A stretch of 64,000 nt of DNA from Sipunculus nudus (lineage: Eukaryota; Annelida; Sipuncula; Golfingiida; Sipunculidae): assembly GCA_026874595.1 (NCBI GenBank), contig CM049306.1, positions 110,248,142 through 110,312,141 of the forward strand. Reading direction: 5' to 3'. Position 1 is the first letter of the stretch, and every line of letters starts with the position of its first letter. Position numbers and translations under genes: made by a program. The notes beneath the pieces are model-generated. The model saw only the letters and a list, made by a program, of their open reading frames with translations, did no database searches and was not told the DNA's origin. Positions 37,970-48,700 of this stretch are shown here, in pieces.

Positions 37970-38114
37970 GGCCGGAGTGACACCATGCGGCGCTGCCACT
38001 TGTGCTGGTCCAGAATCCTCTCCACTTTGGCCCGTCAGCTGCTCGCGTCCAACTTTCACCGAGTTAACACGGCCAATGAGGCCCTTGTCAAGTTGAACCT
38101 TCCCAAGTCAGCTA

Positions 38115-38151
38115 CCAATCCCCACCTCCAAACAGCTCAGGCCCCGCCCCC
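38115..38151 (-). promoter_or_regulatory. CCAAT and GC-box motifs upstream of Nkx2-5
   Basis: A CCAAT motif (38115-38119, reading ATTGG on the gene's strand) and a GC-box (complement of GCCCCGCCCCC, 38141-38151) lie about 250-285 bp upstream of the ATG. I see no convincing TATA box. These fit a proximal promoter, but the transcription start is unknown. Confidence 0.35.
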
Positions 38152-39224
38152 TGTCCAAATCTAATCTGCCGTTAAAACAACAACCCGTAGATCATTCCTA
38201 TTACCGGTGAACAAACACCTAGGGCACATTGGGATAGGTTAGTTGGACGTCACGACTGGATGTGCACGCTGTGACGACTTCTGCCTGACTGCCACCAGGA
38301 GGTGTGTTGCGCAGTTCTCCAACAGAGAACAGACGTAATGGACCTTGATCGGTTACAAGTTTAAACTAGAACTTGTTGCCCATTTGCAGTCTAAACTGGG
38401 ACCAGAATTCCTGAAAAAAAGGAAGACCACCCCGGCATGAGGTCACAGGGTCTGGAAAAGTTTACACTGGCAGCACATTGGCTGCGAGGTCCCGTTTCCC
38501 GTTTACCAGCAGGCGACTAAACGTCGCTAGCGGCAGAGAGCCAAGCGTTTCGGGTTTTCTGTGCGCTTGTCTTCCATAACTAAGTATAACTGAGACTTGA
38601 AAAGTAACCATCCCACCCAAGAAGAAGAATTTGAGAAGAACAGGCTTAGTGCTTACAATATGTGGATCACCCTAACATAGTCTCAAGTTGTGTGTTGTAT
38701 CTTGTTTAAGTAAAACCTACTTGCATTAAGATGAAACGCTATTTTACGTTATTAAACGATGAAATATTATTTAATTTTAGTCAAATGATTTTTTTTTCTC
38801 GATCGGCGTGAGTGACCAGTTAGGAGCACAACATTACTTTGTGTCCGTGCATGATGTTTTATTTATTAGTTCATAAAATATCACCGTCTGGTAGATACTT
38901 ATGACATGCATGGATCTGTTTTCCGTTAGATCACAGAAACAAACGTGTGACGCCGCCAAAATACAGATTTGATATACTAGTAATCTTTACTAGCATTATA
39001 TATACTAAAACTCTAGTACTTTAGTCTAAGTTGACGTAATTCCTCATCACAGAAGTTTTAAAACTACATGAATTACGTTTCCACGAGAGACAAAGATGGT
39101 ATCAATTCCTGATTAATCCAAAGATCCTCGGGACTGAATCTCGTGAAACAAATTCTGCTTTAATTGAACTTTAAATAAATTCTGACACAGTTAAACAGAG
39201 AGTGATTTAAAAAAAAAGGATGGG

Positions 39225-39660
39225 ACGACTTGGTGGGATGGCGGGAAGGCAGACGGGCTCGGTGATATATAGGCAGGGTATCCCAGGCTCGACTGCCATA
39301 CGGAACACCGGGCCATCCTTATCTAGACCTGTGGGATCTGTTATGTGTCTTGGTCACCCCAGGGTCTGGCCGATCTGCCGCTGACTGATGATCGCTGCAG
39401 GGCCAGCACTGACCCCTGGTGTCCTGAGAAGTGGCTGGGCGGGCAGGGCCTGGGGGGCTGGGCCTGCGTGCCATTCCCATGGTCTGCCAAGCGTGATAGA
39501 TTGGTGAAGACTTTCGCAGCCTGGCTCCTCGGCTGTTAGACGCCTCGCCGCGTGACATCAACAAACGTGAAAAAGAACAACAAGTTTGGCATGATAACAT
39601 CATCAGCGTTTTCATCGCTCCTATCGCTCTGATCTGACAATTCAGGGGGCGGTGGTTTGT
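39225..39660. promoter_or_regulatory. GC-rich island upstream of Nkx2-5, candidate enhancer
   Basis: This block, about 1.4-1.8 kb upstream of the Nkx2-5 ATG, is clearly GC-richer than its surroundings. It contains a GATA-type site CTTATCT (39318-39324), further GATA-like words (TGATAG, TGATAA) and an AAGTGG NK-like core near 39430. Short open frames here overlap on both strands and look non-coding. The regulatory role is inferred. Confidence 0.3.
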
Positions 39661-41379
39661 ATTCTAAAACATGGTGCAAAATACAAACCCGAGAGACGAC
39701 AATGAACGCAGACCTTACTTGCTGGGATGATGAACGCCAAATGTTATTATCTTTGATATTAATTATTAATTATAAATTTATTCACTTGTTGTTATATTGT
39801 TACAATTTAAGGGGCGGTGTCCACAAGAAAACAGCAGAAGGCAGATATTTATCACAAGGACCGAACACAATGTGAACCTGATATGAATATAATTAATGAT
39901 ATGAATATTCGGTAAATGAATGTTAGACTTTATCAGTCTCATGATAAAAGGCAAGCTTATATCCGAAAGATTCATGGTTTATGATTAAGATTCACTCAGC
40001 AATTTATAAAATGGTTGAAATTTTCGGACACTAATCACTACAAATTGATTGAAAAATCTGTTCATTTGACATATAAACTTGATCGATATGAAATAGAATT
40101 TGTTTCACAGCTCTCATTACTGTGAAACGGACATTGTCCCGCGCATATATAACCAACTATACTTTTGAGTAAACTCTATGTATGTTTCTTCCTTTTAAGG
40201 TATTTATGAAGGTACTGATCAGGTAATAAGACTAAAATACATAGACTGCATGGTGCATGAGGGGTAACAAAGACTTATATAACTGAAACATGCACATGCA
40301 CTATTATAACATAATAAAATATGCATACTATTATAACATAATGAAATATGCATACAATTATAACATAATGAAATATGCATACTATTATAACATAATGAAA
40401 TATGCATACTATTATAACATAATAAAATATGCATACTATATTATAACATAATAAAATATGCATGCTATTCTACATATCATATGACTAATTTTTTGCTTAT
40501 CTAACAAGAAAATCGAATCAAATGAATGGAAGTTTTTGATTATATATTAAACATTAAAATATGCAATAATATGATGTTAAGATATAGGAAGAAGAATGGT
40601 TAAGGATAACCACAGTTACATATGGAATACATGACTCAGATATGTTTAAAAGGGCAGGGTTTAAGCACAAACACCGACTGTGTTTTTGAGTTTAAATGAG
40701 TTTGCCATCAACACTTTTGGAGTGAAGCCGAACTGTGACGCCTGCATGTTAGTGTTGAGTCGTCCAATTTTAATGAGACAGTACATCCATTAGGTGGGTT
40801 ACGGGGGTAGGGGTGGGGGGCAACCCTAAACTTTCTAAGCATAGCGGACAAATTTTATTACCCCCTCCCCCCAACCCCTCACACACCACCTCCATATTGC
40901 CAAATAACACATTTGACAACAATAATAGGCTGTAAAACTATTAACAAATATATGTCACATTATCTTCAAATATTAACGACGGGTATCTTTTAAAACTAAC
41001 TATGACTATATAATATGGCACGATTCCCTCATTTCTATGACATTGTGGAACACAGGTATTAAATCACAAATCAAATAATTCATGCAGATTTCGAAAATTC
41101 AAACCAGGACTATATAGAAGTGTTATTTTGAAATCCAAGGGGAGGGGGGCTTAGGGGAGGGGGGCTCAGGCCTCAGGGGACGTTTGCTGCCCTAAGTATT
41201 TTTATGTCAAACACTTTTATACGTTGTTGGTTTCTGAAGCGAGAATATTCCCTGTTATTTTATACAAAAATTCCTTCATAACTGCTAAAATAATGAATGA
41301 AACTTCTCCCTCACCAATTGAGGAGTCGTTCCGCCAAAACCCTTGCACTCCCAGAGTTCAGAAGGAAATTGCGACCGTA
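39661..41379. other. Gene-free stretch between Nkx2-5 and eL29
   Basis: AT-rich unique-looking sequence with short G- and C-runs (40802-40880, 41140-41165). No gene seen. Confidence 0.5.
40300..40466. repeat. 27-bp tandem repeat, six copies
   Basis: Unit approximately CATACTATTATAACATAATG followed by AAATATG, with one or two changes per copy. Confidence 0.93.
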
Positions 41380-42373
41380 TGACAGTATATGATATTTGTA
41401 TCATGTGACATAAGACAGTATACGTAGCTATAAAATATTTGAATCATTTTAGGTATTAAAGACAGTGTAATATTTGTTTCATGTGACGTAAGACAGTATA
41501 ATATTTGTATCATGTGTCGTATGTTATAAGACAGTATAATATTTGAATCATGTGAGGTATTGAAGACAGTGTATAATATTTGTTTCATTTGACGTAATAA
41601 AGTATAATATTTGTATCATATGTCGTAAGACAGTATAATATTTGTATTATGTGACGTTGGACAGTATATTTTTATCATGTGACGTATTTAAGACAGTATA
41701 ATATTTGTATTATGTGACGTAAGACAGTATAATATTTGTATCATAAGACGTAAGACAGTTTAAAATTTGTATCATATGACGTAAGACAGTATAATATTTG
41801 TATCATGTGACGTATTTGAGACAGTATAATATTTGTATCATATGACGTATTAAAGACAGTATAACATTTTTATCATGTGACGTATTTAAGACAGTATAAT
41901 ATTTGTATTATGAGACGTAAGACAGTTTAATATTTGTTTCATATGACGTAAGACAATATAAAATTTGTATCATATGACGTATTTGAGACAGTATAATATT
42001 TGTATTATGTAACGTTGGACAGTATAATATTTTTATCATGTGACGTATTTAAGACAATATATAATATTTGTATCATATGTCGTAAGACAGTATAATATTT
42101 GTATCATGTGACGTTGGGCAGTATATTTTTATCATGTGACGTATTTAAGACAGTATAATATTTGTATTATGTGACGTAAGACAGTATAATATTTGTATCA
42201 TAAGACGTTAGACAGTATAATATTTGTATCATGTGACGTATTTGAGACAGTATAATTTATTTGTATCATATGACGTATTAAAGATAGTATTATATTTGTA
42301 TCATGTGACGTTTTAAAGAGAGTATTATTTTTGTATATCATGTGACGTATTAAAGACAGTATAATATTTGCAT
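41380..42373. repeat. Roughly 30-35-bp satellite, about 29 copies
   Basis: The unit is GACAGTATAATATTTGTATC followed by ATGTGACGTA and an optional TTTAA/TTAAA spacer, so lengths vary. Most copies contain TGACGTA or TGACGTT. A run of units around 41645 recurs about 457 bp later near 42100 with the same variant order, which suggests block duplication. Lies between Nkx2-5 and eL29. Confidence 0.95.
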
Positions 42374-42973
42374 CTCACATGATTATATATTATTTTTTCA
42401 AGAACAGAGAAATAAGCCAATTTGGACACTTTTGTTTATATGAAACATTAACCAATGCAATATATAATATAGTGCAAAATATATTAATATTTTGTAAGAG
42501 TAAGGTATATAAAATAAATGAAATGTCATTTGAATATTTGTTATTTAATAACAACAGTATAATTCATTCTTTTATATTTCAGTCAATGTGTGAAATAAAC
42601 TGTTTTTCATTCAAACTGTATATACAGTGCCTGAAAAGTTCAATCACTTTACAAATTGAATACCTCAGTCGATCCAACAAAGCTATATATAAAACACAAT
42701 CAATCAACATACGACCTAAGAACGGTTCAGAGAAGTGCTCCCAGTAACCAGACGGTGTATATATGGTTTGCTATTCTTGTTATCTGGTATATTCTAATTG
42801 TATACTCTTTTTGTATATTTGTTGCACAAGTGGTGATGTAAATATGTATTTGGCTCATATATACATATAATATATATATATATACATATGTGTATATATA
42901 TATATATATGTATATATATGTGTGTGTATATATTTTATTCATGTATAGAGTTAGATCATTCTGATCTATATAT

Positions 42974-43027
<54 letters not shown>

Positions 43028-43882
43028 TATATATTATATATATCAATATATCAATATATATCAATATTTTTTTTACAAAATCAAATAATTATTCGATAAT
43101 TACCCATTTATTCTTCATGTATCTCACTTAATTATGAACAATAATAACATATATGCAATGATATAATTCCAAAGTACAATTTATAAATATATATGTATAT
43201 TTATGTGTGTGTGTGTGTGTGTGTGAGTGTGTTGATGAAGATACGTCCATGAAGTACGTCTCCGTATACGGCAAAATATCAACTGCATGCATGCCACGGG
43301 TAAAGATAAAAACTGGAATAAATCTGTCATAATCACTCGTTGCAAAATTGGAAGGTTCGGCAATGAACATACAGATATTGTCTCTAGTTGAGCTGAATTT
43401 TATATAAAAGAATACTTCAGTAACTCATAAATATAGTTATTTCAATATGACATTTATACATGACCGATCAGCTCAAAGAATATGACAATGACCCATATAT
43501 TATATATATAAGTGCACATCTCTGTTTTCATTTTTATGCTTGCGTATGTAAGTAATAAGACTTATTCTATATAACTTCAATACAATTTTTTTATCTGCGT
43601 TATACAAATTTATAACGAACTTTAAACAGTTTGTTTAGCTAGCTAGATCTAGTCTTTTGAGTCACTAGACAGACATGGTTTAGGTGGTCTGGGACCACCG
43701 CCCCGGCCTGTCTCTTTAGACTATGAATTTTGAGGAGCCGATAGACGAAATGCCACACAAGCCAAGCCAAGAAGCCGAGAAAACCGCCACCGCATACCCG
43801 CACCGGGGACCAGGAAGCCCGGGAGGAGTCGAAGAGGAGAGAGACACTTACAGCGCCACACCCTCACAAAGTAAAGTCATCA
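42374..43882. other. Gene-free stretch with AT repeats
   Basis: AT-rich with (AT)n tracts at about 42870-42925 and 42976-43025 and a (GT)n tract (43204-43226). A GC-rich patch, 43683-43870, includes the hairpin GGTGGTCTGGGACCACC (43683-43699) and a short open frame. Confidence 0.5.
42976..43025. repeat. (AT)n microsatellite
   Basis: About 24 AT units. Confidence 0.95.
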
Positions 43883-43884
43883 TA

Positions 43885-44245
43885 AGCAAAATAGTTTGTG
43901 TATATGATATGGAAATTCAGTTTGTTCCAAAAGTGAAATATCTTGGTGTTGTAGTTCAAAATACTCTGCAAGATCATGAAGATATATGTTAAAACAATTA
44001 AGAAGTTTATATGCACGTAATATAGGTAATACTTTTTGCATAAATTTAGTAAACTGTCCTTGCATCCTTGTACCAAGCATATTGTCACTTTGTGTTGTAA
44101 CTATTCAAAACAGAGGTATACAGTAAGATCAGGATTGGTTGTAATAATTTACTTAGACAGTTTCTTAACCATTATAGAATGGATAGTGTCAAGGCAATGT
44201 TTGTATATAATGGACTGGATAACTTTAATGTGGTAATACTAAAAA
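43885..44245 (+). pseudogene. Non-LTR retrotransposon reverse-transcriptase remnant
   Basis: Frame one reads VPKVKYLGVVVQNTLQDHED, then the frame shifts by one base near 43985 and continues LKQLRSLYARNIGNTFC up to a stop near 44120. A further piece (VKAMFVYNGLDNFNVVI) appears at about 44180-44235. The series KYLG, D-x-E-D-I, K-Q-L-R-S-L-Y-A-R and SxxxMFV-x-NGLDNF is what I know from the C-terminal half of LINE-type reverse transcriptases. Stops and frameshifts show it is dead. No 5' part or tail was found. Confidence 0.6.
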
Positions 44246-45097
44246 AGTAATTATAGATTTTGGTGTAGAGCGGAAACAGATCAAATAAAATCATATGGTG
44301 TCTATGTGATAACACGACAATCGAGTCTGGAGTTCTGTGGTCCACCTGACAATGTCAGCTATACTCCCATACCCCACACCAGGGGTGATTACCTCGGCGG
44401 CCTGAATAATGTTGGTCTATGAACTGTTGTTAGTTGGTATGTATCCCTGAATTGATTTTTTTAAAGTTAATTTATTATTAATGTATTTTATTATATTTTT
44501 TTAAACCTGAAATAAAAATATCTGATTTCATTATTTAAAGCCCTATTTTTGACCCGCCAAATTGATTTGCCTGATAAACATCTGGAGGAGTAACCCGTTA
44601 CATACCAACAATAAAAGCTGTGCAGAGTGTCGCCATGGTAACGATATCATTTGATCTAGTCCAATGGTTTCCAGCCGTTTTAACTGAATAATTTTCATTA
44701 AAAATCAATAAAAAAACGGACGCATGCGAAATTATAAAATAATCCGTGCTCATTTTTTGTTGTTGTACTAAAGGCGTAATTATTCATTGTTCCACAAATT
44801 CATGTTATGGCCTGGTCTAAATTACTGATGAGGAGAAGCAAGACCTATATTAAATGACGCCAATCTGACCATAGTTTATGTTGTTGCGATCCTAGTGCCA
44901 TCTGGAGGATTGGCATTGAACCACTAACAAGATCTAGATGTGGGTCTATGCATTCTTTCAGAGAACTAGCTCAAACAAAAGCAGTGTTAAGTACTTTGAT
45001 ATAGCGTAAGTTATTATATTTTAGAAACTATATACAGGCATGGTATGGTTATAAAGGAATATCAAAGGACTGCCCTTTTCGGTCAGCACTGTCTAAA
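44246..45097. other. Upstream region of eL29
   Basis: No gene seen. The stretch contains the X-box at 44629-44642 and AT-rich sequence; it is the presumed distal promoter of eL29. Confidence 0.5.
44629..44642 (+). promoter_or_regulatory. RFX-type X-box motif
   Basis: GTCGCCATGGTAAC matches the palindromic X-box pattern GTNRCC-AT-RGNAAC, about 500 bp upstream of the presumed eL29 start. It is a single match, with no known ciliary gene beside it. Confidence 0.3.
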
Positions 45098-45140
45098 CGC
45101 CACCTGGTGACATTGAAGAGAATAGCGCCACCTGGTGGCG
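45098..45140 (+). promoter_or_regulatory. Paired CTCF-like motifs at the eL29 promoter
   Basis: CGCCACCTGGTGAC (45098-45111) and GCGCCACCTGGTGGCG (45125-45140) are repeated 28 bp apart, the second ending 9 bp before the presumed start site. CCACCTGGTGGC differs from the CTCF core CCASYAGRKGGC at one position and is nearly palindromic; it also contains an E-box (CACCTG). Binding by CTCF or by a bHLH/zinc-finger factor is inferred. Confidence 0.4.
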
Positions 45141-45148
45141 TCAATCGT

Positions 45149-45173
45149 CCTTTTCCCAAGCTGGCCCAGAGAG
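45149..45173 (+). other. RPL29: Probable 5' non-coding exon of eL29 with TOP start
   Basis: The stretch begins with CCTTTTCCC, which resembles the 5' terminal oligopyrimidine (TOP) start of ribosomal-protein mRNAs, and ends GAGAG|GTATGT, a good donor. A matching acceptor (GTTGCAG) lies at 45694, just before the coding start. A second pyrimidine run, CCCTTTTC (45073-45080), could be an alternative start. Inferred from motifs; no transcript evidence is available. Confidence 0.5.
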
Positions 45174-45719
45174 GTATGTCGGCTGGTAGAAAAGTCAAAA
45201 TGAATCCAGTGTAATCCGTTCAATCGCAAGCAGGAACAAGCCCACACATTATTTACAATGCATTAAAGAAAGTAATTCTGCGTTCTGATTATACAGTAAA
45301 CGTCAAAGTTGACAAAGAATTATTATATAGTATAATTTAGGAGGAGGGTGCATATGAGGTGGCGGTTAACTTCAAGAAAACGCATGATCAGGCACAAAAA
45401 CAAAGACAATACAGACCAAATACCACATCAAATGTAACGGTGAAGGGTGTTTCTCCAAGTTTTTCCAGGAAATGTGTCCAAATCTAACTGTAACATATAA
45501 TCCGTTCGGGGAAATGGATTAAAATTGAGCGATAATGGGGTAACAATGGGACGTACTCCTATGCGACTGAAGCTGATATGATAGTGATAGATCATGTGGA
45601 CCATTGCAAGTGTTTTAGATTTGCCCAATAACTAGGTATTTGTAGTTTAGAAGGTTGTATTCTGAACAGATATCTTTTAATTTTAGTGTTGCAGTTCAGT
45701 CGGCAAAAGATCAGACGCG

Positions 45720-45756
45720 ATGGCCAAGTCAAAGAACCATACTTGTCATAATCAGC
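45720..45756 (+). CDS. RPL29: eL29 coding exon 1
   Basis: Twelve codons plus one base, MAKSKNHTCHNQ, in a GCGATGG start context. The donor is CAGC|GTGAGT. The exon body probably begins at 45695, after a TTGCAG acceptor, giving 25 bases of leader before the ATG. Confidence 0.9.
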
Positions 45757-48700
45757 GTGAGTGTATATAATTTTTTGTTCTTTTTGTTGTGTTATCTTTG
45801 TTACTAACATGAGACTTGTTTTGACATTCTAGACTTTACCCCACTGCATGTTACACAACATTGTAATGAATATTTTTTTTCAAAGTGAGAAATTGACTAT
45901 ACACCAATCCACCATCCCTGTTCACCGGGTCGGTCTTTTTACCGAGCGCTACCGAGCGCTAGCGCTCGGTAGGACTTTTTACCGAGCGCTACCCTGGATT
46001 CACACCAGGCATCCCTTTGACCAGCGTGGGGCTACCGAGCGCTCGGACTTTTTACCGAGCGCTACCCTGCCCTAACAACGTGCAGTGTTCTTACATACTC
46101 AGGACTACCGAGCGCTAGGGACTTTTTACCGAGCGCTACCCTGGATTAACACCAGGCATTGCTCTGACCCGGCAGGGGCTACCGAGCGCTCGGACTTTTT
46201 TACCGACTCGGAGCGCTACCCTGCTCTATAACAAGGGGCAGTATTCTTACATTATACTTGGGACTACCGAGCATTAGGGACTTTTTACCAAGCGCTACCA
46301 TCGCTCACATGACAACTATTTTTTTACCGCATTCTGCACAAACCACCATATTTAGTATAAAGCATGTTTCTTGGTTAATCCAGACCGATAGCTGTTCACC
46401 TGATTTCTTGTGGACTGCCTAGACACCCAAAACACTGGTGTTTTGGGTACATGTGACAAAACACAATTTAAATATGAATTTGAAGCAGAGAACTGGGATT
46501 GATTGATAGGATATCATCTGATGATACATGTCAGTGCAGTATTTTGAATTTAAATAAAAGAACCTAACAGTGTTTTGTACACCTGACAAGTGCTTTGTTT
46601 GATAGTGACTTTTGCCACTAGGGGGCAGCGTCATAGTCGGCATAAATGGTTGCTGGTGAAACGAATATGGCACGAAACACTCCTTTATCTTTATGGTATA
46701 AATTTATGATACAATGTTGCACAGCTATATTCATCAGGTGATTATTTATAGATTGGTGTTACTTTTTGGCTTCAAATTTGAATTTTAAATAGTGTTTCGT
46801 TGTTTTGTCACAGGTGCCCAAAACACTGGTGTCCTGGGTGTTTAGGGGGACCAGATGTATCATGATAATTTTTATACAGTGCACTTAGGGTTACCTTTAT
46901 TTTCCTCTGAGTAAGTCGGACAAATGTGGCGATTATCTTACAGCAAAGTATTCAGAAAGAAATATTATGACTGAACAGATGAAAGGTCTTGCAACATGTA
47001 AGTGTTTACCAAAGGCAACTTTATTAAATAACATACATTTGAGGATTTGTAGTGATGACGTCACATTGGTATTTGTAGACCGATAGGGCCTCTTTGACTG
47101 ACGACATTATTTTTGCACATCTTTCAAGACTGGTCAACACTGTCCTTGCAAAATACATACATTTGTTTCTTGCTTGGTTAAATCATAAATTGCCACATGA
47201 CCTCCTTTGATAAAAGCTCGTTTTAAGTGGCCAGAAATATATATTTGAAGGAAAAATCGCGAAAAAATTAGGTGGACAGCAGTGTTTGAACAGAGTATAG
47301 GGCAAGGATGTCTTAAGGATAATGGTACAATGGCAACAATGCAGTGTAATTTAAACTCCAATGCCGTCACTTAATGAAGAAGTAACTAGAATATTGTACA
47401 ATGTTCAACAAAGTTTTTTTTTCAATTTCTATGATTTAAGTATATCCACCATTGCCTGACAAAGTGGCAATTAAAAACCAAGTTTAAATAAACAAGGAGA
47501 TGTTTATGGCATTGGATGGCTTGGTTTTGCATTTATTTTTCATACTTGCATGATATGATCTCCCCCCTCCCCACCCAAACACACACACCCCATTAAAATT
47601 AACATTTCTTATTGCTAGCGTTTGTAATTTACATAAATTGATAATGTTATTAACATAGATCAACATTTTGTTCTGGAAATTCTATTACATGTCTAAATAA
47701 AATCATTCTTTTGTAAGAGTGATTAAGCTTTCCCTAAGGAAATATGGACAGACTTTGAAGGCTAATCAGACTACACTGACCTTGCAGGCTTTCAATCATT
47801 TGTCTATATTTAATGAAGCATTTCAATCTAGATAAAAAGTTGACTCGTTCTAGGAGATGAGAGAATTTGTCTCTTTATCTGGATTTATTATATGATTCTT
47901 GTTAGCTCAGCTGACTGTAAGTCATCTGAGCTATAGCTATTACGCTTTGGCCGTCATCCATCCGGCCGTTAACAGGGCACAAATCGTAACCGCTTGACCT
48001 GGAATCTTCTTACTATACATCCAGAGAGTTCCGTGTCTCCATGGAAACTTGGAATTAGGTCTCTGTTACCGATATTCTTCAAGCTATAGGGCTCTGAAGT
48101 ACTCCCCCAGAATAATGCAAAATTTGATACAAAAGCTCAAGTATCTGAACAGCTAATGCATTGATTACCATGATTCTTTGCATGGATATTGGTCATGGAA
48201 TGTTTCATCAGTTTCTGCAGACTGGTGGCGCCACCTTTATTTTTTTTATATTTTTACTATTTTTTCTCTGTTTTGAGACCTTTGAAGATGTGGTCATCTG
48301 TTAACAGGGCACAAATTGTAATGACTGGACCTAGCATCTTGTATCTTGACATGCTGGAATGCCCATGATAAAGCCTCCTTGGAAACCTGAAATTATTCTC
48401 TGTCACCCATATTGTCCCATCTATTGGGCTCAGAAATAACCAAGCCCCCCCCCCCCCCCCCCCCCCCCGCCCTGAATAACTAAAAAAAATTGATAAAAAA
48501 ACCTCTAGTATCTGAACAACTAGTGCATTGATTGGCATGATTCTTTGCAGGCATATGAATCACGGAGTGTTTCATCAGTTCCTGCAGACTTGTGGTGCCA
48601 CCTGGACTTTTTCGAATTTTTACGCATTTTACCTTTATTGTTGAGACATCAAAGATGTGGTCATCTGTTAACAGTGCACAATCATAAACGTTTGACCTGG

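Noticed and set aside
37722-38096. 124-codon plus-strand frame
   Set aside because: It is antisense to Nkx2-5 exon 1 and its leader, with no domain.
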